From Paragordius varius (taxonomy: Eukaryota; Nematomorpha): a stretch of 64,000 nucleotides of DNA. The notes below the pieces were generated by a model, which saw nothing but the letters and a program-made list of their open reading frames with translations, searched no databases and was not told where the DNA came from. Shown here in pieces: positions 23,061 to 35,000 of this stretch; position 1 is the stretch's first letter; each line of letters begins with the position of its first letter. The stretch spans positions 620,001 through 684,000 of the forward strand of contig OZ176060.1 of NCBI GenBank assembly GCA_964247055.1, read 5' to 3'. The position numbers and the translations under genes were made by a program.

Positions 23061-23379
23061 ACTTTAATTAAACTGATGGCATATTATTAATTAAGAAGTA
23101 GTATTATAATATTATTAGGGGTAAAAATAAATTAACTGTGTAAATAATTTATTGTTCAAAAAGTATAGATATTCACCCCTTTTTTTACTTTTATAAAGTT
23201 AATAAGCATAAGATTTTAATCATAATAATATTACCAATCTATTACCGATATGTGGGTTTAAGTCACCCCATATATATAAATTTTTGGCTAAATAAAAAAA
23301 AATTTCTAATAATTTAATTATCTAAATTAATTCCATTTTTTTCAAAAAATAACCAAGAAGACTAACACAACTGAAACTC

Positions 23380-24085
23380 GACTCTTTTTCCTTGCAAACC
23401 AAAGGGGGATAATGGAATGTGTCGCCTTGGATAAATCTTCCCATTCTTTCTTATTCTCGGGCAAAAACCTGTGGTGTATGGATTGGATATTTATTCATAG
23501 GACCAGACTCAACCTTATCCTTCTTAACAGCAAACCGGGAAGGTTAGACGATACATCTTGCAAAAGGTGCAAGAACTGGATTGAATCTGGATCACATGTA
23601 ATAAATCACTGCCTGATAGACACAGGTATACTCACCGAGCGACACAACAAGGTAGTCGATTACATCAAATCCATCCTACACAAAAAATCCACCGTTATAT
23701 CCGAAAATCAAAGAGTTGGTGATTCTAATTAACGACCTGATCTAATTATAACAGACAATACCAACTGCTACATCATCGATTCGACAATACCATATGAAAA
23801 GAAAATCTCCTCATTAGAGGACGCATATAACAAAAAATTTTATTAATCTGCAATCTATCTAAAACGTACCCAAATGTTAAAATAATTCCTCTAGTTATTA
23901 TAGAAGCCCTAGGCTCGTGGTACCCACCAAACGTCAAACTCTTTGACGCCCTTAAAATCAAATATCCCACCCGTTTTAAACAAGAACTCATCGCAGAAGT
24001 TCTCAAAACCTCCTGCGACATCTCCCATCTGTTCATCAGTGGCAGAAACGTTTAATCTCAACCTGATATTCCCTATAATTGCCTC
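23380..24085 (+). pseudogene. REL-endonuclease non-LTR retrotransposon, C-terminal end, broken
   Basis: The translated text shows the signature tail of R2/NeSL-type elements: MECVALDKSS...DWIFIHRTRL, the zinc knuckle CKRCKNW...SHVINHC, ITERHN-like LTERHNKVVDYI, then RPDLIIT...IIDSTIPYE. This is the PD-(D/E)xK-type endonuclease core that nicks target DNA for target-primed reverse transcription. After a TAA and a frameshift near 23845 comes KIIPLVIIEALGSWYPPN, the usual end. There is a stop between DSN and RPDL. The reverse-transcriptase domain is missing to the left, so this is a 5'-truncated dead copy. GC content is notably higher than the surroundings, as expected for a fairly recent insertion. 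Confidence 0.85.
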
Positions 24086-24465
24086 ACCCGTCAACCAGCC
24101 ACCGTGTTCAGGCCAAAGTTAGTCCTATGCAATCTCCCATTCCATCCCTCCTTCTCTTTATATTCATAATTATTTATTTAAACACTCAGTATTTATCTTA
24201 CAACAAAATATATGATCTTATCTCCTATTCACGCTTTGTCTTCTTTTCCCTAAATATATATATATATATACCATTCTACACAATTAGTATTAACTGTAAT
24301 ATATATTATATGTTATATGTTTCTATATTATCTACAATTAATTCCTGCCCTTGCATTTTTCTTTTACAGCAATGTATTTAAAATATTTAATTATTTAATA
24401 AATTGTAATCAACTTCAACCAGAAAAAAAGCCAAATTTTTAACCAAATTTAGAGCTATATTGGGT

Positions 24466-25225
24466 TCTGCCCCAATAGCATCGTTTAATAAATTTGCGAC
24501 ACGCTTATATAATATAGTACGTCAAATTAAACAAAACCTCACATTTAATGCCCGACTATTATCCGAAACTCAAACGCCTAGACTCTTCAAGACTTTGACT
24601 CGATATCTCGTGGTTAGCAACAAGTGCCTTATCCACACTCCAAAAACGAAATATTATTCGAAAATTTACAGTAGAGCGCGTCGTCGCATCAAACCAAAGC
24701 CTAACATTTCTTCTTATACAATTTTTGAAATTTAAAATACCGGGACATTGGAAGTTTATACATAAAGCAAGGCTTAACTCATCCTAGTACCCACAAAAAG
24801 CCAAAGCATTTTGACAATCATGATTGCAGTTGCCGGAAACGAGAACCAATGAATCCACAGGCCACATATTCTTGCGTTTTGCCCCAAAAGAAGTGGATTT
24901 ATTAACTTGCGACACACTTATATAATATAGTGTGTTAAATCAAACCAAAAGCTCCCTCCCATCCAATTCCCGACTAATATCCGCCGAAAATCAAACTCCT
25001 CTAGATAAGGACCCGATCTCGTGATGACACTTGTCGATCCAACTTAAACCTACAAGAACAGGCCCCAAGACCTAGACCACGAAGCTCACAATATTAAGAT
25101 AGAAAAGTATCGTCACCTCATAGTTTTATTTTCCGGTTAATTTAACGGGGTTTTTCATTATCCCAATCGTCGTGGGCGCACACTTGGATCATGGCACACT
25201 CCAAAAACGAAAGATTATTAGAATA
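24466..25225 (+). repeat. Two diverged direct copies of an unknown ~0.25-0.35-kb sequence
   Basis: Copy one (24466-24670) and copy two (24868-25225) share TTCTGCCCC/TTTTGCCCC, GCGACACRCTTATATAATATAGT, CCCGACTA.TATCCG and CACTCCAAAAACGAAA. The first has an accidental 91-codon open frame. They are less AT-rich than the surroundings and sit downstream of the retrotransposon end, but they match nothing I recognise. Confidence 0.55.
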
Positions 25226-25230
25226 TATTA

Positions 25231-25497
25231 CAGTAGAAATTGAAATTATACCATGGACCCTTTAAAAATTCAAAGACAAATTTCTTTTAAAAGACAATAC
25301 TTTTTCAAAACCTTTTAATTTATTCTATTAAAATAATTACAATCGTATAATACAACATAAATTGTTTTATTAATTCATGTTTATTTACTTTATAGTTTGA
25401 AACAATGAGTTACAATTCAATTGTATGGTTGTCTTTTAGAAAAAAATATTTGTCTTTATATTTCTAGGTTTTGTTCGTATAATTTAAATTTTTACTG
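25231..25497. mobile_element. Family M MITE, complete
   Basis: A 267-bp element flanked by TA. It starts CAGTAGAAATTGAAATTATA and ends TTTTGTTCGTATAATTTAAATTTTTACTG. It abuts the second unknown repeat. Confidence 0.8.
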
Positions 25498-26257
25498 TAA
25501 TATGAAAAATAAGGAGTCGGAATTAAGAAAAGATATACTCATCGACACCATTCTTTAAAATATTCTTTAAATTTACGAATTCGTAAAACAATAACGCTCA
25601 ATTTTTATCTATATATCATTACTCTTTCATATATCCTTAAATATTTTTACTTTATACTTTATATTTTATTTTATATTTTAATTTTAATTTTTACGTTTGA
25701 CAAAGATTACTTGTGGTAATCGAAAATTGATAATAAATCTACATCATTTAAGCTAAATTAAATATGCATATATAAAAATACAATAACGTTCAATTTTTAT
25801 AAATAATCAATTCTGTTCATGTGCCCCTATTTATATTCTTTTTAGTATTCTTAGCATTCTTAATTTATTATTATTGAAAAAATTGTTGTCAATTTATTGT
25901 TCGAAGGTATATTTTCTCCAGTTTATTCGATTGTAAGCGAGTGTTGTTAGCTGTTGTGAATAAAGATATATTCCTTAAATTATTTCTCTCACAATAAATA
26001 CAAAATTATATATATTTATTATTTTCCGATTACTACAAGTAATCTTTGTCAAACGTAAAAAATAAAATAATATTTAATTTTTTTTTAAGTTAGACAAAGA
26101 AATATAATATTCATAATAAATTTATAAAATTTTAGCTGAATAATTGCATATATAATAAATACAAAACTTCAGCTTTTTTCTCAAAAATAAATTCAATAAA
26201 ATATTTTATGTTCTACATATGCTCGTGATTATTTTCCAATTAAATTATATATGGTAT
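25498..26257. other. AT-rich spacer with a small inverted repeat
   Basis: TTTTTACGTTTGACAAAGATTACTTGT near 25690 and its reverse complement near 26030-26060 bracket about 0.35 kb, which suggests another small inverted-repeat element. No gene. Confidence 0.45.
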
Positions 26258-26259
26258 TA

Positions 26260-26555
26260 CAGTAAAAGCAATATTATACGGACAAAAAATAAAAGTATAA
26301 AGGCAAATATTTTTAAAAAACAACCATACTTTTTAAAACCTAAATGTTTCCCATATAAGCTACTTAGTTACGATTGTAAAATGAATAATTGTGTTAGTAA
26401 TATATATATATATATATATATATCTATTTTTGTCATTTCAAACAATGAGTTACATTTAAATAAATAAAGACTTAAAAAGTATGGTTGTCTTTTAGAAAAA
26501 AATATTTGCATAGATGAAATTTTATGTTTTGTCCATATAATTTCAGTTTTTACTG
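26260..26555. mobile_element. Family M MITE, complete
   Basis: A 296-bp element with TA on both sides. The ends CAGTAAAAGCAATATTATAC and (inverted) CAGTAAAAACTGAAATTATA, with GGACAAAA inside each, form a terminal inverted repeat of about 28 bp. The internal (TA)n run at 26400-26423 lengthens it. Confidence 0.82.
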
Positions 26556-26789
26556 TAATTCGTTTCTTGTTTAATTTTTTAATTATATTCTCCATTTTTA
26601 GCGCATACTTAGATTTTTCTACTCACGCTTATGAGGAACCACTGTCCTAAAATCTTTTTACGCTTATGTGGGTTAAAATGATTATTCTAATGACCGAAAT
26701 TTGGGCAGAAGTATAAAAGGAATTTTTCAAGGGCCATTAAAATACCGATATATATATCATTTACAATACAAAATCACCCTTAAATTTGA

Positions 26790-27180
26790 ATTTCCCCTCT
26801 TAAACCATTCAAAAACTATTCAGGTTCAGTCCCTTGAATAAAAATTCACCCCATCGAACAATTGAAATTGACCCTTTAACAATTCAATATACTTCGAACA
26901 ATTTAATAACCTTTAACAATACAAATTCACCCTCGAACAATTTTTCACACCCTTAAACAATTCAAATTCATCCTTGAAGAGTTAAAATTCAACCTGAACA
27001 ATTCAAAAATTATTCAAATTCAGCCCCTTGAACAATAAAAATTCACCCCATCGAACAATTGAAATTGACTCTTTAACAATTCAAATTCACTCTCGAACAA
27101 TTGTTCACCCCCTTAAGCAATTCAAATTCAATCTTGAAGAGTTCAAAATAGCCTGAACAATTTAAATCACCATACAATTA
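26790..27180. repeat. Minisatellite, left arm (TTGAACAATTCAAATTCACCC type)
   Basis: Roughly 20-22-bp degenerate monomers combining GAACAATTCAAATTCACC are tandemly repeated. The same monomer occurs inverted at 27345-27765, so the two arrays form a long fold-back. Confidence 0.75.
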
Positions 27181-27344
27181 TGTGTTTTCAAGTTGCTAAT
27201 ACTCATTATTAAAGTGAAACATATCTTTATGGCGCATAATTGATTATTTTTTTAGTTATTTTTATTTTAAACAAAATTCATTTATTATAAATATGTATAA
27301 AAAATATAAATAATATTTAAACTTTAAAAAAGACAAAATTTATT

Positions 27345-27765
27345 TGAGGGTGAATTTGAAGTATTCAAGGGGATGAATTTAAATTGTTTAAGGTAAATTT
27401 GAATTGTACAAGAAGGTAAATTTGAATTGTTCAAGGGGGTGAATTTGAATTGTTCAAGAAGGTAAATTTGAATTGTCCAAGGGTAAATTAGAATTATTCA
27501 AGGGTGAATTTAAATTGTATAAGGGAGTAAATTTGAAAAATTCTAGGGTGAATTTAAATTGTTCAAGGGTGAATTTAAATTGTTTTAGGGGATAATTATA
27601 TTTGGAGGGTGAATATAAATAGTTCGAGGGGGTGAATCTGAACTGTTCAAGGGTTAATTTAAATTGTTAATGGTATATAATATTAAATTGTTGGAGGGTT
27701 AATTTGAATAGTTAAGAGGGGGAATTTGAATTGTTCAAGGAGGTGAATTTCAACTCTAAATGGTA
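27345..27765. repeat. Minisatellite, right arm (inverted)
   Basis: Monomer GGGTGAATTTGAATTGTTCAA in tandem, the reverse complement of the left arm. The spacer between arms (27180-27345) is related to 33550-33735. Confidence 0.75.
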
Positions 27766-28372
27766 TAACTATTGAATTTTTTGCTTAATACTAATGACAT
27801 AAAAATTATGATTATAAATTACTAGACAAATAATCCTGCTAAATCGGAAACCTGGATTAAAAAACGTTTGCCTCAAGTCTGCAAGAAAAACAAAAAATAA
27901 AATTATCTTTTTTAGTTTTAGGAAAACAGTTGGGAATTGTGTAACACAATAATATTTATTTGCCAAAAATATTTTATAAATGATTGATAAAAATGCGAAA
28001 AACGCCATCTTAATATTTATAAGGACATTGTATAGAGATTAAACTTAATTATAACTCATTGTTTTAAACTACAAAGTATAAAAAAGAACTGTAAATTGAT
28101 AAAATAATCAAATATATATATTATATATCATTTATAGGGAAAAACATTAGATTTAAAAAGTATGGGGTTGTCTTTTTAGAAATAAACTTTAGTCTTTATA
28201 TTTTACGTATTATCCAATTATTTCTTTTACTGTAATAGATAATTATATTTCTTGTCTGAAGATTGTATGGATTTGAATAATGTAAATTCCCTGATTTATT
28301 TAGTTAATTAGTGATTAATATATATAAAGTATGAGTAATATATTGATAGAAAGTAAATTATCAAATAAAAAA
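27766..28372. other. AT-rich spacer with a MITE end
   Basis: 28150-28237 carries the right end of a family M MITE (TATGGGGTTGTCTTTTTAGAAA ... TTTTACTGTAAT) without a clear left end. The text AAAACGCCATCTT at 28000 echoes part of the hammerhead-unit sequence at 2565. Confidence 0.45.
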
Positions 28373-28699
28373 TTTCTCTCTCTCTCTCTCTCTCACAATT
28401 CACTCTTTCATTCATCTCTCTTCTTCTCTCTCTCTCTCTCTCTCTCTAAAAATAATGTGAGTGAGTGAGAGAGAGAGTGAATGTGTTTGTTGACTAATAT
28501 ATATCTCATTCTCTCTCTCTCTCTCTCTCTCTCACAATTCACTCTTTCATTCATCTCTCTTCTTCTCTCTCTCTCTCTCTCTCTCTAAAAATAATGTGAG
28601 TGAGTGAGAGAGAGAGTGAATGTGTTTGTTGACTAATATATATCTCATTCTCTCTCTCTCTCTCTCTCTCTCACAATTCACTCTTTCATTCATCTCTCT

Positions 28700-28732
<33 letters not shown>

Positions 28733-28872
28733 AAAATAATGTGAGTGAGTGAGTGAGTGAGTGAGTGAGTGAGTGAGTGAGTGAGAGAGTGAATGTGTTT
28801 GTTGACTAATATATATCTCATTCACTCTCTCTCTCTCTCTCTCACAATTCACTCTTTCATTCATCTCTCTCT

Positions 28873-28905
<33 letters not shown>

Positions 28906-29035
28906 AAAATAATGTGAGTGAGTGAGTGAGTGAGTGAGTGAGTGAGTGAGTGAGTGAGAGAGTGAATGTGTTTGTTGACTAATATATATCTCATTCACTC
29001 TCTCTCTCTCTCTCTCTCACAATTCACTCTTTCAT

Positions 29036-29075
<40 letters not shown>

Positions 29076-29266
29076 ATTCACTCTTTCATTCATCTCTCTT
29101 CTTCTCTCTCTCTCTCTCTCTCTCTCTCTAAAAATAATGTGAGTGAGTGAGTGAGTGAGTGAGTGAGTGAGTGAGTGAGTGAGAGAGTGAATGTGTTTGT
29201 TGACTAATATATATCTCATTCACTCTCTCTCTCTCTCTCTCTCACAATTCACTCTTTCATTCATCT

Positions 29267-29304
<38 letters not shown>

Positions 29305-29438
29305 AAAATAATGTGAGTGAGTGAGTGAGTGAGTGAGTGAGTGAGTGAGTGAGAGAGTGAATGTGTTTGTTGACTAATATATATCTCATTCACTCTCTCT
29401 CTCTCTCTCTCTCTCACAATTCACTCTTTCATTCATCT

Positions 29439-29469
<31 letters not shown>

Positions 29470-29757
29470 AAAAATAATGTGAGTGAGTGAGTGAGTGAGT
29501 GAGAGAGTGAATGTGTTTGTTGACTAATATATATCTCATTCACTCTCTCTCTCTCTCTCTCTCACAATTCACTCTTTCATTCATCTCTCTCTTCTTCTCT
29601 CTCTCTCTCTCTCTCTAAAAATAATGTGAGTGAGTGAGTGAGTGAGTGAGTGAGTGAGTGAGAGAGTGAGAGAGTGAATGTGTTTGTTGACTAATATATA
29701 TCTCATTCTCTCTCTCTCTCTCTCTCTCTCACAATTCACTCATTCATTCATCTCTCT

Positions 29758-29790
<33 letters not shown>

Positions 29791-30071
29791 AAAATAATGT
29801 GAGTGAGTGAGTGAGTGAGTGAGAGAGTGAATGTGTTTGTTGACTAATATATATCTCATTCACTCTCTCTCTCTCTCTCTCACAATTCACTCTTTCATTC
29901 ATCTCTCTCTTCTTCTCTCTCTCTCTCTCTCTCTAAAAATAATGTGAGTGAGTGAGTGAGTGAGTGAGTGAGTGAGTGAGAGAGTGAGAGAGTGAATGTG
30001 TTTGTTGACTAATATATATCTCATTCTCTCTCTCTCTCTCTCTCACAATTCACTCATTCATTCATCTCTCT

Positions 30072-30104
<33 letters not shown>

Positions 30105-30244
30105 AAAATAATGTGAGTGAGTGAGTGAGTGAGTGAGTGAGTGAGTGAGAGAGTGAGAGAGTGAATGTGTTTGTTGACTAATATATATCTCATTCACTCT
30201 CTCTCTCTCTCTCTCACAATTCACTCTTTCATTCATCTCTCTCT

Positions 30245-30277
<33 letters not shown>

Positions 30278-30407
30278 AAAATAATGTGAGTGAGTGAGTG
30301 AGTGAGTGAGTGAGTGAGTGAGTGAGTGAGAGAGTGAATGTGTTTGTTGACTAATATATATCTCATTCACTCTCTCTCTCTCTCTCTCTCACAATTCACT
30401 CTTTCAT

Positions 30408-30447
<40 letters not shown>

Positions 30448-30638
30448 ATTCACTCTTTCATTCATCTCTCTTCTTCTCTCTCTCTCTCTCTCTCTCTCTC
30501 TAAAAATAATGTGAGTGAGTGAGTGAGTGAGTGAGTGAGTGAGTGAGTGAGTGAGAGAGTGAATGTGTTTGTTGACTAATATATATCTCATTCACTCTCT
30601 CTCTCTCTCTCTCTCACAATTCACTCTTTCATTCATCT

Positions 30639-30676
<38 letters not shown>

Positions 30677-30810
30677 AAAATAATGTGAGTGAGTGAGTGA
30701 GTGAGTGAGTGAGTGAGTGAGTGAGAGAGTGAATGTGTTTGTTGACTAATATATATCTCATTCACTCTCTCTCTCTCTCTCTCTCTCACAATTCACTCTT
30801 TCATTCATCT

Positions 30811-30841
<31 letters not shown>

Positions 30842-31129
30842 AAAAATAATGTGAGTGAGTGAGTGAGTGAGTGAGAGAGTGAATGTGTTTGTTGACTAAT
30901 ATATATCTCATTCACTCTCTCTCTCTCTCTCTCTCACAATTCACTCTTTCATTCATCTCTCTCTTCTTCTCTCTCTCTCTCTCTCTCTAAAAATAATGTG
31001 AGTGAGTGAGTGAGTGAGTGAGTGAGTGAGTGAGAGAGTGAGAGAGTGAATGTGTTTGTTGACTAATATATATCTCATTCTCTCTCTCTCTCTCTCTCTC
31101 TCACAATTCACTCATTCATTCATCTCTCT

Positions 31130-31162
<33 letters not shown>

Positions 31163-31443
31163 AAAATAATGTGAGTGAGTGAGTGAGTGAGTGAGAGAGT
31201 GAATGTGTTTGTTGACTAATATATATCTCATTCACTCTCTCTCTCTCTCTCTCACAATTCACTCTTTCATTCATCTCTCTCTTCTTCTCTCTCTCTCTCT
31301 CTCTCTAAAAATAATGTGAGTGAGTGAGTGAGTGAGTGAGTGAGTGAGTGAGAGAGTGAGAGAGTGAATGTGTTTGTTGACTAATATATATCTCATTCTC
31401 TCTCTCTCTCTCTCTCACAATTCACTCATTCATTCATCTCTCT

Positions 31444-31476
<33 letters not shown>

Positions 31477-31616
31477 AAAATAATGTGAGTGAGTGAGTGA
31501 GTGAGTGAGTGAGTGAGTGAGAGAGTGAGAGAGTGAATGTGTTTGTTGACTAATATATATCTCATTCTCTCTCTCTCTCTCTCTCTCTCACAATTCACTC
31601 ATTCATTCATCTCTCT

Positions 31617-31649
<33 letters not shown>

Positions 31650-31757
31650 AAAATAATGTGAGTGAGTGAGTGAGTGAGTGAGAGAGTGAATGTGTTTGTT
31701 GACTAATATATATCTCATTCACTCTCTCTCTCTCTCTCTCACAATTCACTCTTTCAT

Positions 31758-31798
<41 letters not shown>

Positions 31799-32678
31799 AA
31801 AATAATGTGAGTGAGTGAGTGAGTGAGTGAGTGAGTGAATGTGTTTGTTGACTAATATATATCTCATTCACTCTCTCTCTCTCTCTCTCTCTCACAATTC
31901 ACTCTTTCATTCATCTCTCTTCTTCTCTCTCTCTCTCTCTCTCTAAAAATAATGTGAGTGAGTGAGTGAGTGAGTGAGTGAGAGAGTGAATGTGTTTGTT
32001 GACTAATATATATCTCATTCACTCTCTCTCTCTCTCTCTCTCACAATTCACTCTTTCATTCATCTCTCTTCTCTCTCTCTCTCTCTCTCTCTAAAAATAA
32101 TGTGAGTGAGTGAGTGAGTGAGTGAGTGAGAGAGTGAATGTGTTTGTTGACTAATATATATCTCATTCACTCTCTCTCTCTCTCTCTCTCACAATTCACT
32201 CTTTCATTCATCTCTCTTCTCTCTCTCTCTCTCTCTCTAAAAATAATGTGAGTGAGTGAGTGAGTGAGTGAGTGAGTGAGTGAGTGAGTGAGTGAGTGAG
32301 AGAGTGAATGTGTTTGTTGACTAATATATATCTCATTCACTCTCTCTCTCTCTCTCTCACAATTCACTCTTTCATTCATCTCTCTTCTTCTCTCTCTCTC
32401 TCTCTCTCTCTAAAAATAATGTGAGTGAGTGAGTGAGTGAGTGAGTGAGAGAGTGAATGTGTTTGTTGACTAATATATATCTCATTCACTCTCTCTCTCT
32501 CTCTCTCTCACAATTCACTCTTTCATTCATCTCTCTTCTCTCTCTCTCTCTCTCTCTCTAAAAATAATGTGAGTGAGTGAGTGAGTGAGTGAGTGAGAGA
32601 GTGAATGTGTTTGTTGACTAATATATATCTCATTCACTCTCTCTCTCTCTCTCTCACAATTCACTCTTTCATTCATCT

Positions 32679-32720
<42 letters not shown>

Positions 32721-33002
32721 AAAATAATGTGAGTGAGTGAGTGAGTGAGTGAGTGAGTGAGTGAGAGAGTGAGAGAGTGAATGTGTTTGTTGACTAATAT
32801 ATATCTCATTCTCTCTCTCTCTCTCTCTCTCACAATTCACTCTTTCATTCATCTCTCATCTTCTTCTCTCTCTCTCTCTCTCTCTCTAAAAATAATGTGA
32901 GTGAGTGAGTGAGTGAGTGAATGTGTTTGTTGATTAATATATATCTCATTCACTCTCTCTCTCTCTCTCTCTCTCACAATTCACTCATTCATTCATCTCT
33001 CT

Positions 33003-33035
<33 letters not shown>

Positions 33036-33255
33036 AAAATAATGTGAGTGAGTGAGTGAGAGAGTGAATGTGTTTGTTGACTAATATATATCTCATTCAC
33101 TCTCTCTCTCTCTCTCTCACAATTCACTCTTTCATTCATCTCTCATCTTCTTCTCTCTCTCTCTCTCTCTCTCTAAAAATAATATGAGTGAGTGAGTGAG
33201 TGAGTGAGTGAGTGAGAGAGTGAATGTGTTTGTTGACTAATATATATCTCATTCA
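28373..33255. repeat. Complex (TC)n / (TGAG)n satellite with higher-order duplication
   Basis: There are about 30 tandem units of 140-225 bp. Each consists of (TC)n, ACAATTCACTCTTTCATTCA, (TC)n, TAAAAATAATG, (TGAG)n, then AGAGAGTGAATGTGTTTGTTG and ACTAATATATATCTCATTC. The simple-repeat parts vary in length while the linkers are almost invariant. A 1,372-bp block is repeated head to tail: about 28810-30181 equals about 30182-31553, shown by stretches at 28995 and 30367 that match base for base. Open frames here are translations of microsatellite and are not genes. Confidence 0.95.
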
Positions 33256-33770
33256 CAATTCAAATTTACCTTTGAACAATTCAAATTCATCCTTGAACAG
33301 TTCAAATTAACCCTTAAAGAGTTCAAATTCACCCTTAAACGATTCACATTAATCCTTTTTAAAAATTCCAAATTTATTCTTAAACAATTCAAATTCCCTT
33401 TCTAGAAACAATTCAAATTCACCCTTAAAAAATATTTAACCTAAAAAATATGTTTAAGGGCTAATATCTACCATTTACAGTTTAGATTCATTCTTGAACA
33501 AATTAAAATCACTTCCTCGAAAAATTCAAAATCACACTTGAATAATTCAATTTTACATTTGATATAAAATCATCTGTTTACAGGCAGCTTTTATAACTCA
33601 TTATTAATATGAAATATATACTTTTTTAAGTTTTTTTAAAAATTATGATAATTTTAAAAGATATTTCATTTTTTAAAAAAAAAACATATATAAAAAATAT
33701 GGATAATTTTTATAATCTAAAAAACATAATTTATTTGAGGGTGAATTCGAATTGTTACAGGGTTAATTTA
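33256..33770. repeat. Second copy of the fold-back minisatellite
   Basis: 33256-33545 has the AACAATTCAAATTCACCC orientation, then a spacer homologous to 27180-27345, then a short start of the inverted array (TTATTTGAGGGTGAATTCGAATTG, 33730-33765). The TC/TGAG satellite therefore lies between two copies, or within one split copy, of the fold-back. Confidence 0.65.
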
Positions 33771-35000
33771 ATTTTTTAAATTTAATTACCTTATTTATAA
33801 ATTTTATTAAAAAAAATCTTAAATTAATTAATATTTATTAGAATAAATATAAACAATTATTATATATATATATATATATATATATTCGACACATACATAC
33901 ATTCACATAAAAATACAAATCAGCTGTGATAATGAAATTAGCATATAAAGAAAAAAACATATGTTTGCAAATAAAATTAATTATATTTATATAAACTAAA
34001 TAATTAATATATAAAATTTTTATTTATAAAATATTTAATTATAAAAACTTATAAATATTAAAGAAAAACAGCTGTAATTAAGATTTTGAAGCACATATGA
34101 TAAAATGAATGGCAAATCATATATTTATAATTTTTTAAACTATATAAATGGAGAAAAATAACTAAATTTATAAAAAAAATTATATATATATATAAACACA
34201 ATTAATAGTATAAATAAATAATTTTTAAATATAATTTTTAATTTATTTCAGAACATAAATTCAAAAGAAAATCACATTTTTAAAAATAAAAAATATCAAA
34301 TAAAGAAAACATGATAAATTAATATGTTTGATCCCGTAAAAATTCGTTAAATATGGAATTTTCTAGAATTATATATCAAATGTGTATTATTTTGAAAAAA
34401 AATGTTGACAAATAATTAAAGAGTTTGGATGAATGAATGACTTAAATCAGGTGTTGGCGCGAATAAAGCACCATATGTAAAAATATATTTAATTTTGAAA
34501 TTTTTACCAATCAGATGTTTTTAATCCACAAATGGTTGCGTGAATGAATGATATTTTTATTTTTTAATTTTAACCGCTTTTGTTAATATTTTATGAAACG
34601 AAGTTTCCAATATTCATCAGCTGTGCAAGAACATATGGTTTTTTTAATCCAAAATTTAGGCTTTATAATGAAAGTTATAAAATTATCAGCTGTTTTAGAC
34701 ATGTGAGCGCATGAATGAATGTATAAATGAATGAATGAGCCAAAGATATCTGGTTTGTTGTAATTTTCGGTTTTGTGTAAAAATAAAGATTGGTCCTTTT
34801 TCATTTTTTTTCTAAAAAATATATAAATAATTTAATTAAAAATAAATTATTTTGGTTTTTTTGTTGTTTGAAAAAATTAATATTTAAATACTTAAAATCA
34901 GCAAATTATTTGAAAAACTCGGTAGACTTATCCTATTTTTTAAATTATTATATAAAAATATGCTCAGATGCATGATTGCAAAACAAAAATCACATGATTA
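33771..35000. other. AT-rich region with CANNTG motifs and ATGAATGAATG runs
   Basis: No gene is supported. The first CAGCTG of the window appears at about 33924, and CATATG, CAGATG, CAGGTG and repeated GAATGAATGA recur to 34740. These short motifs also fill the flanks and introns of the V-ATPase gene, so this is probably its 3' flank. Confidence 0.45.

Noticed and set aside
27769..28008. 79-codon minus-strand open frame
   Set aside because: No recognisable motif, A/T-driven composition and no splice or start context.
28995..32379. Open frames of 65-74 codons rich in RERERE and SLTHSLTH on the minus strand
   Set aside because: They are translations of (TC)n and (TGAG)n microsatellite and repeat identically with the satellite.
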